From Pseudarthrobacter sp. MM222 (GTDB taxonomy: Bacteria > Actinomycetota > Actinomycetes > Actinomycetales > Micrococcaceae), in the NCBI RefSeq assembly GCF_947090775.1, contig NZ_OX352321.1, forward strand, positions 186,001 through 250,000: 64,000 nt of DNA, given 5' to 3'. The first letter of the stretch is position 1; every line of letters starts with the position of its first letter. Made by a program: the position numbers and the translations under genes. Shown here piece by piece: positions 1 to 7,969 of this stretch. The notes beneath the pieces were generated by a model that was not told the DNA's origin, made no database searches, and saw only the letters and a program-made list of their open reading frames with translations.

Positions 1-362
1 TGGCCCAGTTTTTCCAGTGCCAGGTTCGCTATCACCTCGTTGGCATTCATGTTTGTGCTCGTGCCGGCACCGCCCTGAATCACGTCTACACAGAACTGTT
101 CGTGGTGGCGTCCGTCCTGGATCTCCTGGCAGGCTTCGCGGATCGCTGCCGCTTGCCGCGGGTTGAGGATGCCAAGTTCGCAGTTGGCCTGCGCCGCAGC
201 GTTCTTGATCATTGCCAGGGCTCGCACCAGCTGCGGATGCCGGGAGACTGGAATCCCACTGATGGTGAAGTTCTCCAAGGCCCGGGCGGTGTGTGCTCCC
301 CAATAGGCTGCGGCAGGTACAGGAACGTTTCCGAGTGAATCCGTTTCGATGCGGGTGGTCAT
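1..362 (-). CDS. aspA: Aspartate ammonia-lyase, N-terminal part (cut by window edge)
   Basis: Converts aspartate to fumarate and ammonia. Only the first 120 codons lie in the window; the rest is beyond position 1. The reading frame from ATG 360-362 begins MTTRIETDSLGNVPVPAAAY and contains VIQGGAGTSTNMNANEVIAN, the substrate-binding block of the aspartase/fumarase superfamily; the GAGTSTNMN form is that of aspartases rather than class II fumarases (TGSGTQSNMN). An AGAGG lies about 10 nt before the start. It is the third gene of a minus-strand run with the homoserine dehydrogenase and aldehyde dehydrogenase, about 100 bp after the latter. This position suggests it is the last step of a homoserine to fumarate route (inference). 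Confidence 0.9.
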   Translation of the reverse strand, partial: MTTRIETDSLGNVPVPAAAYWGAHTARALENFTISGIPVSRHPQLVRALAMIKNAAAQANCELGILNPRQAAAIREACQEIQDGRHHEQFCVDVIQGGAGTSTNMNANEVIANLALEKLG

Positions 363-464
363 GGTTTTTCATCCTCTGGGAGAAGTTTGAGTGGCGCCCT
401 GGTTGCTTGCCGCGAGCTCGGAACCGGAGGGGCGCCAGACCCGGCCCGCGCCCCTCCAGTTAGG

Positions 465-1877
465 TCAGCTTTTGATGCAGATCACTTTTGGCTGGGTCAT
501 TTCCTCATACGCGAAATGGACGCCCTCCCGGCCCATGCTCCCGTACTTGGCGCCGCCGAACGGCATGCCGTCGAACCGGTAATCAGAGGAATCGTTGATC
601 ATGACGCCCCCTGCTTCCAGCTGCCGGGCCGCGTCCATGGCCCTGGCCAGGGAGTCGGTGAAGATGCCCGCGTGAAGGCTGAATTCGATGGCATTGGCGA
701 CGTCGATGGCTTCTTCAAAAGTGTCAAACTTACGGAGCATGACCACAGGCCCGAAGACCTCGTTCCTCCACAGGCTGCTGTCCGACGGGACTGCCTCCAG
801 GACGGTCGGCTCAAGCACGTTACCCTCCGCGATGTTGCCTGCGAGCAGGAGAGCGCCGGCGTCGAGGGCTGCATCCAGCTTGGTCTGAAGCTCCTGCAGT
901 GCAGTGCGGCTGATCATGGGCCCCACATCCGTGCGTTCGTCCGATGGGTCTCCGCTTACCAAATGCGCCGTTGCTTCCAGGAAGCGCCGGCGGAATTCGC
1001 CGTACACCGGCGCGGCTACGAGGATCCGCTGCACTCCCACACAGTTCTGGCCGGCGGCCCAAAACGCCCCGGAGACGCAGGAGTCCACTGCATTCTGGAT
1101 GGGGGCGTCATCCAGGACAATCACGGGCGCGTTGCCGCCGAGATCCATGCTGAGCTTCTTCAGGCCTGCGGTGCGGGCGATGCTCTCACCTGTGGAGAAA
1201 CCGCCCGTGAAGGACACCATTCGTACGTCCCGGGATCTGATGATTGATTCGGCCAATTCCCGGTCGCCATGAACAATTATCAGGGCCTCGGGCGGGAGTC
1301 CGGCGCCCATGAGGGCGTCCGTGAGCAGCTGGGCCGACAGGGGAGTCAGCGCAGAGGGCTTGAGGATCACGGCGTTTCCTCCGGCGAGTGCCGGACCGAT
1401 TTTGTGTGCCACCAGGTTGAGGGGGTCGTTGAAGGGAGTGATCGCGGCAATGATGCCCAATGGCTCGCGTGAGTACCATCCGGTGCGGTCCTCAGAGCCC
1501 TCATACGAGTCAAAGGGGATGACTTCGCCAGCATTCCGGCGCGCTTCGGCGGCAGAGAGGCGGAGCGTGTTGACCGCACGGAGCACTTCCTTGCGCGCCT
1601 GGCGGATCGTTTTCCCGGCCTCGGCCACAATCGTCTGCGCGAACTCTTCGGTCCGCTGCTCGATCTCCGTTGCGGCGCCGTCCAGTATCTTGCCACGTGC
1701 GTTGCGGGACAGGGCCCTTGCCTTCCGGGCGCCGACGCGGGCTATTTCGATGAGGGCATTGCCGGCGTTGGCTTCGGTCAGCGAAACCGCGCCGACAACT
1801 CTGCCGTCGTAGGGGCTGGTCACATCACGGAACTGCGGCAGCATTGTTTCCGTCGAACACAGCGCGGATTCAGACAT
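465..1877 (-). CDS. NAD(P)-dependent aldehyde dehydrogenase, possibly aspartate-semialdehyde oxidising
   Basis: Oxidises an aldehyde to the acid. 470 residues, normal for the ALDH superfamily. Visible are the Rossmann-region ITPFNDPLN and KPSALTP segments, FTGG, the catalytic Cys in [18 protein letters not shown] and the C-terminal [15 protein letters not shown] block typical of succinate-semialdehyde/lactaldehyde-type enzymes. The usual LELGG general-base motif reads MDLGG, so the normal Glu is Asp, which may reflect a subgroup. The start overlaps the stop of the homoserine dehydrogenase gene by 8 nt, so the two are translationally coupled. Acting after homoserine dehydrogenase, aspartate semialdehyde is the obvious candidate substrate, giving aspartate for AspA; this is inference, and succinate semialdehyde remains possible. 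Confidence 0.85.
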   Translation of the reverse strand: MSESALCSTETMLPQFRDVTSPYDGRVVGAVSLTEANAGNALIEIARVGARKARALSRNARGKILDGAATEIEQRTEEFAQTIVAEAGKTIRQARKEVLRAVNTLRLSAAEARRNAGEVIPFDSYEGSEDRTGWYSREPLGIIAAITPFNDPLNLVAHKIGPALAGGNAVILKPSALTPLSAQLLTDALMGAGLPPEALIIVHGDRELAESIIRSRDVRMVSFTGGFSTGESIARTAGLKKLSMDLGGNAPVIVLDDAPIQNAVDSCVSGAFWAAGQNCVGVQRILVAAPVYGEFRRRFLEATAHLVSGDPSDERTDVGPMISRTALQELQTKLDAALDAGALLLAGNIAEGNVLEPTVLEAVPSDSSLWRNEVFGPVVMLRKFDTFEEAIDVANAIEFSLHAGIFTDSLARAMDAARQLEAGGVMINDSSDYRFDGMPFGGAKYGSMGREGVHFAYEEMTQPKVICIKS

Positions 1878-2922
1878 TTGCGGCCACTCCCGTCTTGGCT
1901 GCGTGCATGGCGATGATGTCGGAGAGTAGGGCGTAGGCGGTCTCCACCCGGCCGGCTCCTGGTCCTGAGACTGTTACTGCCCCCAAAAGGTCGGTGTCGA
2001 AAGACACGGCATTGGTTGCGCCGGAAACCCCGGCCAGCCCATGGCCGAGGGGGAGCGCTACGGGGGATACGCCTGCGGTCACTGATCCGTCCGGGTTCCG
2101 CCGCGCTGCACCGACGAGCTTCCAGCGGCGTCCCTCGCGGGCTGCCTTCTGAATGTTCTCCGGCGTCACGGTCGACATTCCCTGGCGCTGAACGTCCTTG
2201 AGCTCGATGCCGGCATCGAGCAGTTCGTTGGCGAGGATAAGAACCTTGAGCTGAACGTCGTAACCCTCGATGTCTGCTGCGGGGTTTGCCTCGGCGTAGC
2301 CAAGCTCCTGTGCCTCGGCGATTGCCGCTTCAAAGTCCAGTCCGGCTTCCATGCGCCCGAGCACATAGTTGCTGGTGCCGTTGAGGATGCCTTCGAAGCC
2401 GTTCAGCTTCAGCCCCGCGAACATCTTCTTGGCCAGGCGGATGACGGGAGTGCCGCTCATGACGGCGCCTTCGAACTCGAAGTGCACGCCGTGCTGTTCG
2501 GCCAGGGCGGTCAGCTCGGCACCGCGGAGGGCCACCGGGCCCTTGTTGGTGGTGCAGACGCTCTTGCCGGATTCCAGTGCCCATCGCACGTGGGAAACAG
2601 CTGGTTCGCCGTCTTCAGGGTTGGTGAAGGTGGCCTCGCAGATAATGTCGGCGGTGCAGGTGCGGATTACTGATTCGTTGTTGGTGTCCGCGGATCCGCC
2701 GAACGCGGCGAACGTTTCGCTGGCCCCGTCCAGGTTAAGGGCGGACGCGAGGTCGATGCCCTCGGGCTGGATCAGTGAGCCGAGGCGCAGGTCAGTGATG
2801 GCCACTACCCGCAGGCCGAAGCCCAGCTCGGATCGGAATGCGTCGCCGCGTGTTGCGATCAGTTCGGCGAGGGTCCTGTTGACGCCGCCGAAGCCGATCA
2901 GCGCAATGTCGTAGGTGGTCAT
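1870..2922 (-). CDS. Short homoserine dehydrogenase lacking the ACT domain
   Basis: Interconverts homoserine and aspartate semialdehyde. 350 residues: N-terminal NAD(P) fold beginning [18 protein letters not shown], then [28 protein letters not shown] and the catalytic block around [20 protein letters not shown] with its Asp and Lys residues. Biosynthetic actinobacterial Hom proteins are around 430 residues with a C-terminal ACT domain for threonine feedback; here the protein ends after the catalytic domain. AAGGAG lies 4 nt before ATG 2922. It leads the operon with the aldehyde dehydrogenase and aspartase, divergent from an amino-acid permease. Lack of feedback control and this context suggest a catabolic role running homoserine to aspartate semialdehyde (inference). 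Confidence 0.88.
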   Translation of the reverse strand: MTTYDIALIGFGGVNRTLAELIATRGDAFRSELGFGLRVVAITDLRLGSLIQPEGIDLASALNLDGASETFAAFGGSADTNNESVIRTCTADIICEATFTNPEDGEPAVSHVRWALESGKSVCTTNKGPVALRGAELTALAEQHGVHFEFEGAVMSGTPVIRLAKKMFAGLKLNGFEGILNGTSNYVLGRMEAGLDFEAAIAEAQELGYAEANPAADIEGYDVQLKVLILANELLDAGIELKDVQRQGMSTVTPENIQKAAREGRRWKLVGAARRNPDGSVTAGVSPVALPLGHGLAGVSGATNAVSFDTDLLGAVTVSGPGAGRVETAYALLSDIIAMHAAKTGVAANV

Positions 2923-3224
2923 GGTGCTCCTTCAGTCAGGTACATCGGTCATCCAATGCTGGCCGCATTCCATGTCCGTCAGTACATGTGGATGTGACTC
3001 AATGACAGGTCTAATCGACCATTCGCCTGCCGGTTCGACATCGACACCAAATGTAACCTTCGCTCAACATAGACATGTTGAAATGTTTTTAATGACCAAA
3101 ATGGGGTTTTCGTGTTACTTTCGTCACTACCGCCATTGCACAGCCCGAGCCAGCCTTGTCCGAAGCGCCGGTGGCAATGTGCGAAGTCTTCGCATCAGAC
3201 CCGTCCGCTTACCTGGGAGAAACC
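2923..3224. promoter_or_regulatory. Divergent control region between homoserine dehydrogenase operon and permease, with inverted repeats
   Basis: This stretch is less GC-rich than the genes around it and holds no convincing gene. At 3066-3079 it carries AACATAGACATGTT, an AACAT/ATGTT inverted repeat with a 4-nt gap, followed by a second ATGTT at 3083-3087, so ACATGTTGAAATGT (3073-3086) is a further inverted repeat. Two IclR-type regulators are encoded nearby and such repeats are plausible operators. A related CAT-N6-ATG sequence is found before the homocysteine methyltransferase gene. No promoter hexamers could be assigned with certainty. Confidence 0.4.
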
Positions 3225-4664
3225 ATGGAACCCTCAGCACCAGTCCAGCTAGCCCTGCAACCCCCGATTCCCCCGACCACCGATTCCGGGCTCCGGCGTT
3301 CCATGGGGGCGCGGCACCTGGTCATGATCGCCATGGGCGGGGTGATCGGCTCCGGGCTGTTCCTGAGCTCGGGCTACACCATTTCCCAGGCCGGGCCGCT
3401 CGGGGCGGTCATCGCGTATCTGATCGGCGCCTTCGTGGTGTACCTGGTCATGGCATGTCTTGGCGAACTAGCCATCGCCTATCCGGTCTCCGGCGCCTTC
3501 CATATCTACGCGGCGAGGTCGATCGGGCCGGCCACCGGTTTCACCACGGCCTGGCTCTACTGGCTGTGCTGGGCCGTGGCCATCGGATCAGAGTTCACAG
3601 CCTCCGGTCTACTTATGCAGCGCTGGTTCCCCGGTGTTGACGTCTGGGTCTGGTGCGTCATCTTCGCCGCGATCCTCTTCGGCCTCAACGCAGTTTCTTC
3701 CAAGTTCTTTGGTGAATCCGAGTTCTGGTTTGCCATCGTCAAGGTCGGCGCGATCGTTGTGCTCATCGTTCTCGGCGGCGCGGCGCTGTTCGGCCTCCAC
3801 CCGCTCAGCGAGGGCACCGGCCACGCGTTCATGTTTGAAAACTTCAACACCTCCAGCGGGCTTTTCCCCAACGGCTTTACGGGTGTTCTCGTCACAGCAC
3901 TTGCTGTCTTTTATGCGTTCTCCGGCTCGGAACTCATCGGCGTGGCAGCGGGTGAAACCGCTGACCCTGCCACCAGCATCCCCAAAGCCATGCGCAGCAC
4001 TGTCATCCGTCTGCTGATCTTCTTCGTCGGGGCGATCGCCGTCATTGCAGCTACCATCCCGTTCGAGCAGGTCGGGCTGGATGAAAGCCCGTTCGTGACG
4101 GTCTTCTCGTCCATCGGCATTCCGTTTGCTGCCGACATCATGAACTTCGTCATCATCACCGCCCTCCTCTCCGCCGGGAACAGCGGCCTCTTCTCCTGCG
4201 CACGGATGCTCTACTCCCTTGCCGACGAGGGGCACGCCCCCCGGGCGCTGAAGAAGCTGACCCGGCGGGGCATCCCCATGACCGCGCTGTCGGTCAGCAT
4301 GCTCGGGGGCCTGGCATCACTCATCAGCAGTGTCGTTGCACCCGAAACGGTCTACCTGGCTCTCGTTTCGGTCGCCGGTTTCGCCGTCGTCGGGGTCTGG
4401 ATGTCCATCACCGCGTCGCGCTTTTTCCACAGAAGGTCCTTCGTCAGGAAGGGCGGCGATGTCGCCGCCCTTCCCTACAAGGCCCCGCTGTTCCCGCTGG
4501 TGCCGATCCTGGCCTTCTCTCTCTGTCTCATCTCGCTCATCGGCATCGCCTTTGACCCGAACCAGGTAGCAGCCCTCTATTTCGGAGTCTCTTTCGTTGC
4601 TGCCTGTTACGCCTTCTTCTACTTCAAATACGGGCGTAAGGCGCGGACCGACCAGCCTTCCTAA
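3225..4664 (+). CDS. APC-family amino-acid permease, S-methylmethionine permease (MmuP)-like
   Basis: Membrane transporter for an amino acid, 479 residues with about 12 hydrophobic segments. MGARHLVMIAMGGVIGSGLF is the first transmembrane signature of the AAT branch of the APC superfamily; FSGSELIGVAAGETADPATS and LSAGNSGLFSCARMLYSLA follow. As I recall the E. coli S-methylmethionine permease, these blocks resemble it closely; no alignment was run. The longer frame opens at TTG 3156, but GGAG five nt before ATG 3225 makes the latter the likely start. It is divergent from the homoserine dehydrogenase operon and a few genes from a homocysteine S-methyltransferase, which supports homoserine, methionine or S-methylmethionine as substrate (inference). 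Confidence 0.85.
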   Translation: MEPSAPVQLALQPPIPPTTDSGLRRSMGARHLVMIAMGGVIGSGLFLSSGYTISQAGPLGAVIAYLIGAFVVYLVMACLGELAIAYPVSGAFHIYAARSIGPATGFTTAWLYWLCWAVAIGSEFTASGLLMQRWFPGVDVWVWCVIFAAILFGLNAVSSKFFGESEFWFAIVKVGAIVVLIVLGGAALFGLHPLSEGTGHAFMFENFNTSSGLFPNGFTGVLVTALAVFYAFSGSELIGVAAGETADPATSIPKAMRSTVIRLLIFFVGAIAVIAATIPFEQVGLDESPFVTVFSSIGIPFAADIMNFVIITALLSAGNSGLFSCARMLYSLADEGHAPRALKKLTRRGIPMTALSVSMLGGLASLISSVVAPETVYLALVSVAGFAVVGVWMSITASRFFHRRSFVRKGGDVAALPYKAPLFPLVPILAFSLCLISLIGIAFDPNQVAALYFGVSFVAACYAFFYFKYGRKARTDQPS

Positions 4665-5055
4665 CTCCATCATCAGTCAGCGCCAACTCAGCGCGGCGGC
4701 CGCGGACCCACGTCCCCGGCCGCCTCGCTGTCCTTCGGCATCCCATGAATTCACAAGAGCAGCCGCACGGGCCTGCGGCACGACATCGAAGAACTCGTTG
4801 CCGCCGCCGAGCGCCTGGGAGATGCGCAAGATCGCTGCCGAGGCCGGAAAAGTTGGTCCGCAGTTACGGAAATGGCCACCGGCGCGCGCTGGCCAGCCAG
4901 GGCGCCGTGCTTGTCCGCACCCGTCGCGTTGCGATTGTCGATGTCACGGGCGCAGCGGAGCTCTACGCCGTGTGGGCGCAAGGAAACCGCGTCCCGATCA
5001 ACAATAAAGGCGTGTGAGAATAGGCGTAGTCATCGGGGCGGAAGGAGCATGGAGA
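4665..5055. other. Gene-free stretch, possible eroded coding sequence
   Basis: About 390 bp between the permease and the first IclR gene. No intact gene is convincing. Two short stretches read like protein in different frames: GLRHDIEELVAAAERLGDAQ around 4770-4830 and GAVLVRTRRVAIVDVTGAAE around 4905-4965. Such a pattern could be a frameshifted remnant of a small gene, but chance coding potential in high-GC DNA is also possible. The tail (about 4990-5055) should hold the promoter and the ribosome site of the IclR gene. Confidence 0.25.
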
Positions 5056-5856
5056 ATGGACTCTTCCGCGGAAGCGTCGTCCATGGCCCAGGGGCTTCGG
5101 ATAGTTCGGCTGGTCGCGGACCGGGAGAAGTGGGGCAGACGTCTGCTCGGCGTTTCCCAGCTCGCATCCGAGCTGGACATGGAGCAAAGCCGTGTCTCCC
5201 GGTTGACGCAGGAATTGTGTGAGCTGGGATTGCTGGAACGCGTCGAGCGGGGCCCGTTCCGAACCGGCCCACGTTTTTTCAGCCTCGCCGCGGCATTGAA
5301 TGCCGGCTGGGTCCGCGAATCAAGAACGGAACTCGAGGCCCTCGTGGCTTCTTTCGGCCTCAGGTCCAGAGTCTCCGTCCGTGATGGCTTCCGCGTGATT
5401 CTCCTGCGGGCGTCCAGTAATGACGCGGTTCCCGGGAGCTTCGTCAAACCCGGCATGGTGACACCCGTATGGTGTACCGGATCCGGACGGGCGCTGCTGT
5501 GGGATGACCGGCAGCCTGACGTTCAAGCCCTCCTCAAGGACGTCAATTTCATCGGCGTTGGTGGCCCGGGCGCGGCCCATTCGCCAGAAGAAGTGATCCA
5601 GCTGATGGAGCGGGACCGGGCGCGGGGCTTTATTGTCGCGGAGGAGGAATTCGAGCACGGAGTGTACGAATTGGCCGTTCCCGTCCGCAGCGCTGACGGT
5701 TCAATTCTGGCCTCGCTCAGCGTCCTGGGCAGCGGGGCCGGGATCAACTCCGGCGCCAATGACATTGCAAACGCCCTCATGGCGGCAGCCGAACGGTTGG
5801 GCTCCTGGGAGGCCCATACCCGGGGCGACACGGCCCGGAAGGGCCTTGCCGGCTAG
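5056..5856 (+). CDS. IclR-family transcriptional regulator (first copy)
   Basis: DNA-binding regulator, 266 residues from the chosen start. Residues about 8-65 form a winged helix (LGVSQLASELDMEQSRVSRL), and the remainder is the IclR effector domain, ending in the usual region RARGFIVAEEEFEHGVYELA followed by AVPVRSADGSILASLSV. The frame also opens at GTG 5014, but AAGGAG 9 nt before ATG 5056 favours the latter. The gene ends against the second IclR gene, overlapping it tail to tail by 4 nt. Likely controls the flanking homoserine/methionine catabolic genes in response to a small ligand (inference). Confidence 0.87.
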   Translation: MDSSAEASSMAQGLRIVRLVADREKWGRRLLGVSQLASELDMEQSRVSRLTQELCELGLLERVERGPFRTGPRFFSLAAALNAGWVRESRTELEALVASFGLRSRVSVRDGFRVILLRASSNDAVPGSFVKPGMVTPVWCTGSGRALLWDDRQPDVQALLKDVNFIGVGGPGAAHSPEEVIQLMERDRARGFIVAEEEFEHGVYELAVPVRSADGSILASLSVLGSGAGINSGANDIANALMAAAERLGSWEAHTRGDTARKGLAG

Positions 5857-6629
5857 AGCAGGTTCTGCGGCAAGGGGTAACCCAGCGCCGATTCAAGCCA
5901 TTTACCCCAGGACACAAGAGCCGTGGCGCAAAACTCCCGGCGGGGCTCCAATCGTGTTTTGGCTCCTACGACCTGTAGCGCTGCCACTACATCGCCCTTG
6001 AAGTCCCGGACCGGAACGGCCAGGGAATACAGACCCGGCTCGGCTTCCTCATCGACAATGGAATACCCCCGTGCCCGCGCCGCCCGCAGCCGGGAGAGGA
6101 AGTCCTCGACATCCAGCGGTGTATTGGGGCCATGCCGGACGAAGGCAACGTCGGTGAAAATTGTCCGGACCTCGGCGTCCGACGCTTCCCACAGCAGGGC
6201 CTGGCCGGCATCACTGCAGAATGCCGGATAGGGCCGGCCCAGCCACGAACCCACCATGTTGCTGCTTGCCGGGACACATTCACCGATGGTGACGGTACTG
6301 TCCCCGCTCAGGATTCCAAGGAAGCAACCTTCATCGGTTTCGCCAGCCAAACCTTCCAAAGCCGTCACGCCGTCGGTCTGCAACCGTTGTTCCGTCAACA
6401 GCTGCGCGTCGGTCAGGAGCGACCAGTTCAGGGAGTAGGACCGGTGGTCTCCGCGTGCCAGGAACCCCTCCTGCTCGGCGGTCCGCAGGCTGCGCGAAAC
6501 CTGGCTGCGGTCCTTGCCCAGATCGGCTGCTATATCAGCGACCGTTCCGCCAGGAAGGCCTCCTGCGTTGCGGGAGCCGACCGCCAGGACAGCCATGATT
6601 CCCCGGCCCATGCTGGATGTCTTAGACAT
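5853..6629 (-). CDS. IclR-family transcriptional regulator (second copy)
   Basis: 258 residues from ATG 6629 (GTG 6647 in frame would add six). Winged helix near the N-terminus (GGTVADIAADLGKDRSQVSR), then the effector domain with ARGYSIVDEEAEPGLYSLA and AVPVRDFKGDVVAALQVVGA. It parallels the adjacent convergent IclR protein in layout, so the pair may be an old duplication; the two are clearly not near-identical. It lies about 30 bp downstream of the cyclase gene on the same strand and may be the last gene of the NIF3-like/cyclase operon. No clear Shine-Dalgarno is seen for either start. Confidence 0.86.
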   Translation of the reverse strand: MSKTSSMGRGIMAVLAVGSRNAGGLPGGTVADIAADLGKDRSQVSRSLRTAEQEGFLARGDHRSYSLNWSLLTDAQLLTEQRLQTDGVTALEGLAGETDEGCFLGILSGDSTVTIGECVPASSNMVGSWLGRPYPAFCSDAGQALLWEASDAEVRTIFTDVAFVRHGPNTPLDVEDFLSRLRAARARGYSIVDEEAEPGLYSLAVPVRDFKGDVVAALQVVGAKTRLEPRREFCATALVSWGKWLESALGYPLPQNLL

Positions 6630-6659
6630 GGATCCGATTCTAGTCACTTGACCCGCGTG

Positions 6660-7412
6660 TCAGTGGATGGCGAAGACCCGGGCAGGAAAACCGCTGCCGC
6701 TCAGGGGCTTAGGCCAGCTCGCAATGATGGCGGCGCCGGCTTCCGGAAGTCCTTGCAAGTTCGCCATGAGCTCGATCTGCCACCGGTTCTGTGACAGGAC
6801 ATACGTTTCCAAGCTGAAATCCTGGCGGGACGTTGCCATCCCCGGGTCCGTGTCCGTCTGCTCATGACCGACGGCAGTAACTGACCGCTCCTCAAGGAGG
6901 AAGGAAAGGGCTTCGCGCGACCAGCCTGGTGTGTGGCTGACACCCTCCTCATCCCTGTTTGCCATGGCGCTAACGTCGGGCCAACGGTGACTCCACCCGG
7001 TCCGCAAGGCCACAAAGGCCCCGGCTGGGATGGCGCCGTTGCGGCGCTCCCATGCCTGGACGTCCTCCAGCGTGGGCGTCGCGTCCGGATCGGCGGTGAC
7101 CCGGGCGGTGATGTCGAGGATGACCAGCGGAAGGACCATGTCCTCGACCGGAATCTGGTCCAGGGTCCGTCCCCCGCGGATGAAATGCGATGGGGGATCA
7201 ACGTGCGTGCCCCATTGGCCGATGATCGAATAGCGGTGAGCGGTGAAACCGTCGCCGTCCTCCAGGTCGAACAACGCCTCCCTGATCTCATCGGGGAATG
7301 CCGGGAAATGCGGCTGGCCAGGGTGGAAGGCGTGAGTCAGGTCGGTGAAAGACCTGCCGGCAAGCAGCGGCCGCAGTCCGTCCCACAGCCCGGTCCTGGT
7401 GGCTTCCATCAT
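6660..7412 (-). CDS. Metal-dependent cyclase/hydrolase family protein (kynurenine formamidase/isatin hydrolase fold)
   Basis: 250 residues of the cyclase family (PF04199), whose characterised members hydrolyse N-formylkynurenine, isatin or related amides and lactams with divalent metal. The family metal motif HxGTHxDxPxH appears as QWGTHVDPPSHF, so the first His is Gln while the GTH, Asp and last His are kept. A later VGHEQTDTDPG fits the substrate-proximal His/Asp region. The ATG overlaps the stop of the upstream NIF3-like gene as ATGA, so the two are coupled. The substrate is unknown; context with homoserine and methionine genes raises a lactone or amide of those amino acids, which is speculation. 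Confidence 0.8.
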   Translation of the reverse strand: MMEATRTGLWDGLRPLLAGRSFTDLTHAFHPGQPHFPAFPDEIREALFDLEDGDGFTAHRYSIIGQWGTHVDPPSHFIRGGRTLDQIPVEDMVLPLVILDITARVTADPDATPTLEDVQAWERRNGAIPAGAFVALRTGWSHRWPDVSAMANRDEEGVSHTPGWSREALSFLLEERSVTAVGHEQTDTDPGMATSRQDFSLETYVLSQNRWQIELMANLQGLPEAGAAIIASWPKPLSGSGFPARVFAIH

Positions 7413-7858
7413 GACGCAGCCCCGCTCACTTGGATGGCCGGAAGTGCCGTGCTGGAGACGCTGATGGGTCCGGTCAGTTCGATGACCGGCACTTCCCAGG
7501 GGTGGATATCAACGATGTGCTGCAGGAAGCGTTCGACCGCAGCGTCTTCGAGCGCGGCATCGAAATAGGTTGTAAAGACAAAAGTGGGTGAAATTGTGCG
7601 CTGGCCCACCTGCCCCAGCGTCGGGTTTGCGCCTTCGGTGCAGGTGAACCCCTCGAAACCGAGGCCGGATTCGAAGACATGCCTGTAGTTGCCAAAATCC
7701 CCCAAGTCAGGGGAATCCGACAAAGCCTGAAGCAGGGCCGCGATGCCGGCTTCCTCTCTGAATGCTTCTACGTCGCCCTTGGCGAGCCGCGAGAAGGATT
7801 CCGCGACTATGGGCCAATGCACCCGCATCTTGCGTACTGATTTCATTTCAATCTTCAA
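7409..7858 (-). CDS. Small stand-alone NIF3/PII-like domain protein (YqfO insert-type), function unknown
   Basis: 149 residues. The middle and C-terminal parts carry GNYRHVFESGLGFEGFTCTE, then GANPTLGQVGQ, and end in a strand-forming block with HPWEVPVIEL. This series matches the pattern of the CutA/PII-like insert of NIF3/YqfO proteins (G-Y, G-G-F, GA-P-x-G, and HPYEEP near the end), here with W-E-V instead of Y-E-E. The N-terminal 50 residues are not recognised. Start: TTG 7858 with AGAGG 5 nt upstream; ATG 7846 has no ribosome site at a usable distance. First gene of an operon with the cyclase. The family assignment is from motif reading only. Confidence 0.6.
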   Translation of the reverse strand: MKIEMKSVRKMRVHWPIVAESFSRLAKGDVEAFREEAGIAALLQALSDSPDLGDFGNYRHVFESGLGFEGFTCTEGANPTLGQVGQRTISPTFVFTTYFDAALEDAAVERFLQHIVDIHPWEVPVIELTGPISVSSTALPAIQVSGAAS

Positions 7859-7969
7859 GGAATCCTCTTTCTGAGCGGTTCACAATAGATGTCTGAATGC
7901 ATGTTGGCATAGAGTGATGGTCATTACAAGCATTGAAAAATGCTCATTACGCACATGTGGGAGCCGTCG
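7859..7969. promoter_or_regulatory. Divergent control region with palindrome AGCATTGAAAAATGCT
   Basis: AT-richer 111 bp between the NIF3-like/cyclase operon and the homocysteine methyltransferase gene. At 7929-7944 there is AGCATTGAAAAATGCT (6-bp arms, 4-nt centre), flanked by a direct repeat TCATTAC at 7921-7927 and 7944-7950. The inner CATTGAAAAATG resembles CATGTTGAAATG at 3074-3085 before the permease, which suggests one regulator for both promoters, most simply one of the two IclR proteins. No hexamers can be assigned firmly. Confidence 0.45.

Noticed and set aside
7859..7969. SAM or other methionine riboswitch before mmuM
   Set aside because: The leader between likely promoter and ATG 7970 is too short and lacks the conserved core stems; only a short palindrome is seen.
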